Positions 63,101 to 64,000 of a stretch of 64,000 bases of DNA are shown piece by piece; within the stretch, counting starts at the first letter, position 1, and each line of letters starts with the position of its first letter. Source of the stretch: Apostichopus japonicus (taxonomy: Eukaryota > Echinodermata > Holothuroidea > Aspidochirotida > Stichopodidae); NCBI RefSeq assembly GCF_037975245.1, contig NC_092569.1, positions 14,838,501 to 14,902,500 on the forward strand, given 5' to 3'. A program made the translations under genes and the position numbers. The notes beneath the pieces were generated by a model. It made no database searches and was not told where the DNA came from. It saw only the letters and a program-made list of their open reading frames with translations.

Positions 63101-63974
63101 CAAAGTAAATATAAATACCAAAAACTTAAAAAGTATGACATTTTCTCATTCGGTTTCTAAGAGTATTTCGTCCAATTTGGAGTCCTGTTTTAAGTGTTTA
63201 CAGTTTGGTCGCCCATGTTGTTTACTAAACATTTGAAACAAACCTGATGGAGCCTCCAGGTCCTGGATGATGTTAGATTTGAAGAAGTCTGTTATGTTCA
63301 CCAACTGGCTGACTTCTGTAGTTCCATGCTGTATGTATAAAGAGAATATATTCAATTAAGGATACGACACCCAGGGATAGAGAACAAACTTAACTCTCAA
63401 GACTGAGAGCTTTATTGGTTGGAAATGACGAGGAAAGCTGTTGTTATGTAAATGAATGATGTACAACAGTGAATATCTAGTTATGAATATGTGACGACAT
63501 GTAAACTCTCACCATAAGGTAAGATTTTTGATGGGTTCCTATAACTGAACGGAAATGTGGTATTCTATCTGGTTTTCATACTTATAGGTTGGCAAATAAT
63601 TTGTGTAAGCAACTGTTTGAGTTGAAATTGATCAATATTTCACTGCTTGTCCGTAGTAAAATAAAATGGTAAATCATTAGTTTGTTTAGTCAAGTTTCAC
63701 TTCAAGTAGTGAAGCAAAAGTAAAAAAAGGTTGAAATTATAACATTTGTTTTATTTTACTTTCTATGAAAAAGAAAAATGTCGGGTCGACGAGATGTTCA
63801 GGACTGAACTAAATTTGTTAATTACAGCAGATAAGCAGTCTGTTTAGAACACTGCCTCCCATAGAGCATGATGTTACCTACCTTCTGTGTCTTGGACTTG
63901 GTGGCCAGTGAAGTGACCAAGTATATCGCTGTGTCTTTGTCCTTCCAATTCTTTGTCACATCTTGGCTATAGTT
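50438..63974 (-). CDS. CSE1L: Exportin-2 (CSE1L/XPO2/CAS), C-terminal 553 residues in 13 exons
   Basis: Exportin-2 is a HEAT-repeat karyopherin that, with RanGTP, returns importin-alpha from nucleus to cytoplasm. Thirteen minus-strand exons with GT-AG borders join in consistent phases to 1662 nt ending in TGA. Recognisable blocks run in the order of the known protein: KNWKDKDTAIYLVTSLATKS, VLKADAIKYIM, NPSKPHFNHYLFETICLTIK, FIPYVFQIMSMMLE, LWERHGNIPALTRLVQAF, GVFQKLIASKSNDH, FKTTKFVK, VQKVSGNLEKKICAIGMTKL, LIGLFELPEDDSLPDDEHFI and the terminal FLQGYLQAAGVQLA. The human protein has about 971 residues, so the N-terminal importin-beta domain and the first part of the Cse1 domain lie beyond the right edge. 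No exon is missing or broken in this half. Introns carry a SINE, two MITE-like elements, a 20-bp minisatellite and exon-end duplications. Confidence 0.97.
51169..51400 (-). CDS. CSE1L: CSE1L exon l
   Basis: 232 nt, phase 2 to phase 0; acceptor ATTTCAG, donor GGTCAG followed by GTAAAA. It encodes VPFLQALIGLFELPEDDSLP, DDEHFIEIEDIEGYQTAYSK and LAFAGKHETDPF, the acidic C-terminal region of exportin-2. Confidence 0.97.
53070..53216 (-). CDS. CSE1L: CSE1L exon k
   Basis: 147 nt, phase 2 to phase 2; acceptor TTTCTCAG, donor TTTTG followed by GTAAGA. It encodes LFAMVLEKLYIADVQKVSGN, LEKKICAIGMTKLLTECPAM and LSPDYKQF, with Trp completed in the next exon. Confidence 0.96.
53681..53743. repeat. 15-bp tandem repeat (AAAATATTCAAAATA)
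   Basis: About four units of an AT-rich 15-mer lie in the CSE1L intron between exons j and k. Confidence 0.88.
54058..54139 (-). CDS. CSE1L: CSE1L exon j
   Basis: 82 nt, phase 1 to phase 2; acceptor CATCATCAG, donor ACCAA followed by GTAAGT. It encodes ECLVFMSLYAAKNGGSALVE then VVDSIQT. The acceptor is 50 bp from the edge of a transposon-like insertion at 54189, so the branch point must lie in that short strip or inside the element. Confidence 0.92.
54189..54921. mobile_element. hAT-like non-autonomous element in CSE1L intron
   Basis: This 733-bp element starts CAGGGATGTAAGTG and ends GACTTACATCCCTG, with AATGCT at both flanks (54183-54188, 54922-54927). The duplication could be 6 to 8 bp depending on how the ends are drawn. 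Internal tandem duplications are visible: a roughly 74-bp pair with AACACATCCTAC and GTTAGGCTAGCT near 54256 and 54330, and a pair with AACGGATTTCCGTAAAAAT near 54833 and 54883. No transposase frame. Confidence 0.78.
55833..56222. repeat. 20-bp minisatellite (ATGTACTTCACTTAGGTACC), about 19 units
   Basis: The array keeps an exact 20-bp period with no length changes over about 390 bp. Units vary mainly at one base (TACTT or TATTT) and at GGTACC versus GGCACC or AGTACC. It lies in the CSE1L intron between exons i and j. Confidence 0.95.
56489..56574 (-). CDS. CSE1L: CSE1L exon i
   Basis: 86 nt, phase 2 to phase 1; acceptor CACACACAG, donor GAAAG followed by GTTTGT. It encodes AALSPYIKTVFIKLFTRLSK then FKTTKFVK, corresponding to human QNSKTTKFIK. 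Confidence 0.94.
56903..57000 (-). CDS. CSE1L: CSE1L exon h
   Basis: 98 nt, phase 0 to phase 2; acceptor CATTTCAG, donor AATAC followed by GTAAAA. It encodes NPVLGVFQKLIASKSNDHYG then FYIMQSLVEHMN. The donor has a weak -1 position (C) but gives the only in-phase join to exon i; without splicing the frame would meet TAA at once. Confidence 0.9.
57519..57734. mobile_element. Small MITE rich in AAGTCAAA words, CSE1L intron
   Basis: This 216-bp element starts TACGGTGGCTTAATA and ends TATTAAGCCACCGTA, perfectly inverted over 15 bp. GAAAAG flanks both ends (57513-57518, 57735-57740). The interior repeats AAGTTTGACTT and AAGTCAAACTTTTGAC in both orientations. Superfamily unknown. Confidence 0.82.
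58030..58229 (-). CDS. CSE1L: CSE1L exon g
   Basis: 200 nt, phase 1 to phase 0; acceptor TTCGTCAG, donor CTG followed by GTGAGT. It encodes FIPYVFQIMSMMLEIHDDCP, YVELFPFLLNHVLWERHG and NIPALTRLVQAFIEKGSN, matching exportin-2 HEAT repeats in order. Confidence 0.96.
58812..59009 (+). mobile_element. 5'-truncated copy of the tRNA-derived SINE
   Basis: From GAGTTTGAGTCACTCCAAG to the (CATA) tail, this matches the 3' part of the SINE at 16739-16990, including TCCAGTTACAGAGTTGTTG and TTCCTGCTTGCAGGAGGATC. The A box and most of the tRNA-like head are missing. It lies in the CSE1L intron between exons f and g, antisense to that gene. Confidence 0.9.
59454..59604 (-). CDS. CSE1L: CSE1L exon f
   Basis: 151 nt, phase 0 to phase 1; acceptor CGACCACAG, donor CAAG followed by GTACCG. 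It encodes NPSKPHFNHYLFETICLTIK then SSFEEALFPPFQDILTADVQ, one of the most conserved stretches of exportin-2. Confidence 0.96.
59911..60103. repeat. Two (AT)n microsatellites about 100 bp apart
   Basis: AT runs occupy about 59911-59951 and 60055-60103, separated by unique sequence, in the CSE1L intron between exons e and f. Confidence 0.93.
60488..60585 (-). CDS. CSE1L: CSE1L exon e
   Basis: 98 nt, phase 1 to phase 0; acceptor TTTTCACAG, donor CCAAG followed by GTAACA. It encodes AILRVISLLKEFVNPYLPII then LTTLKAKLVMVAK, a HEAT-repeat helix pair. Confidence 0.94.
61457..61560 (-). CDS. CSE1L: CSE1L exon d
   Basis: 104 nt, phase 2 to phase 1; acceptor CTTTCTAG, donor GAAAG followed by GTCTGT. 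It encodes ITADDVKPHTEQLLNNLFGA then FSHEGSSENEYVMK, matching the human block that ends SSENEYIMK. Confidence 0.94.
62118..62690. repeat. Tandem duplications in CSE1L intron copying the exon c end
   Basis: Three units of about 141-144 bp start at TGTTTATTTTGTATTTTAAA (62271, 62415, 62556). Each contains CAAGGT(G/C)TATTAAGACCC, GCCTTGTG, GACTCACACTT and GTGCCGGACTA followed by CCTTCTCTAT(A/T)CCGCT. The last 45-50 bp of the third unit is genuine exon c sequence with its donor; the first two units carry non-coding copies of it. Just to the left, an 83-bp direct duplication (CTATTGGTGRTGCTACATG near 62127 and 62210) adjoins. Confidence 0.9.
62639..62834 (-). CDS. CSE1L: CSE1L exon c, with its donor triplicated downstream
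   Basis: 196 nt, phase 1 to phase 2; acceptor CTCGCACAG, donor ACAAGT followed by GTGAGT. It encodes VNETPVLKADAIKYIMTF, then PREVLLSSLPCF, LKAESQVVHTYAAS and IEKVVLVRHDGKQ. The phase-2 donor at 62638 is chosen because it joins in frame to exon d; the overlapping GT at 62640 would not. The last part of the exon and this donor are copied twice more in the intron. Confidence 0.93.
63244..63328 (-). CDS. CSE1L: CSE1L exon b
   Basis: 85 nt, phase 0 to phase 1; acceptor TACATACAG, donor CATCAG followed by GTTTGT. It encodes HGTTEVSQLVNITDFFKSNI then IQDLEAPS, equivalent to the human segment around NLTEFFVNHILPDL. Confidence 0.93.
63882..63974 (-). CDS. CSE1L: CSE1L exon a (first in window)
   Basis: 93 nt, phase 0 at both ends; acceptor TATGTTAG, donor GAAG followed by GTAGGT. 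It encodes NYSQDVTKNWKDKDTAIYLV then TSLATKSKTQK, the conserved block where the Cse1 domain begins its C-terminal half. The upstream exons are outside the window. Confidence 0.95.
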
Positions 63975-64000
63975 CTAACATAGAAAAAAAAGAAAAGAAT

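Overview
The window is animal nuclear DNA: AT-rich, intron-rich and full of transposon debris. Multi-exon genes with GT-AG introns, a tRNA-derived SINE, a decayed LINE, many short inverted-repeat elements and long AT microsatellites rule out a prokaryote. The proteins (a laminin alpha3/5-type chain, exportin-2, a rhodopsin-family GPCR, a kinesin light chain remnant) fit an invertebrate deuterostome. An echinoderm such as a sea cucumber is my guess, but the sequence alone does not prove it.

Layout. Positions 1-14404 hold, on the minus strand, the first four coding exons of a laminin alpha gene (signal peptide, LN domain, start of the LE array), with a 9.5 kb first intron containing a Harbinger-like MITE, a U2 snRNA fragment and a repeat fragment. 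Positions 14405-43700 are gene-poor: two SINE copies are present in the window (one here), then a broken kinesin light chain fragment (17635-18449), hAT-type non-autonomous elements with 8-bp target duplications (19686, 21580, 24944, 28839), a tandem repeat rich in TGACCTTTGACC, a decayed non-LTR retrotransposon (about 26718-29680), a TA-flanked MITE and several AT arrays. Positions 43739-43900 hold a candidate orphan first exon, and 44342-45418 an intronless GPCR gene. Positions 50438-63974 hold the last 13 coding exons of the exportin-2 gene (CSE1L/XPO2), minus strand, running off the right edge; the exons join in phase to 1662 nt, 553 residues plus stop.

The genes share no pathway: basement membrane, nuclear transport and cell-surface signalling. 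I found no operon-like or defence-like system. The most notable observations are: (1) two unrelated genes each carry tandem duplications that copy the 3' end of a coding exon together with its splice donor into the downstream intron; (2) a hAT-like element with an internal array of about 138-bp units; (3) a MITE inserted in the LINE whose precise removal restores the reading frame; (4) a tandem repeat whose units carry perfect or degenerate DR1 nuclear-receptor motifs; (5) the decayed KLC and U2 fragments.
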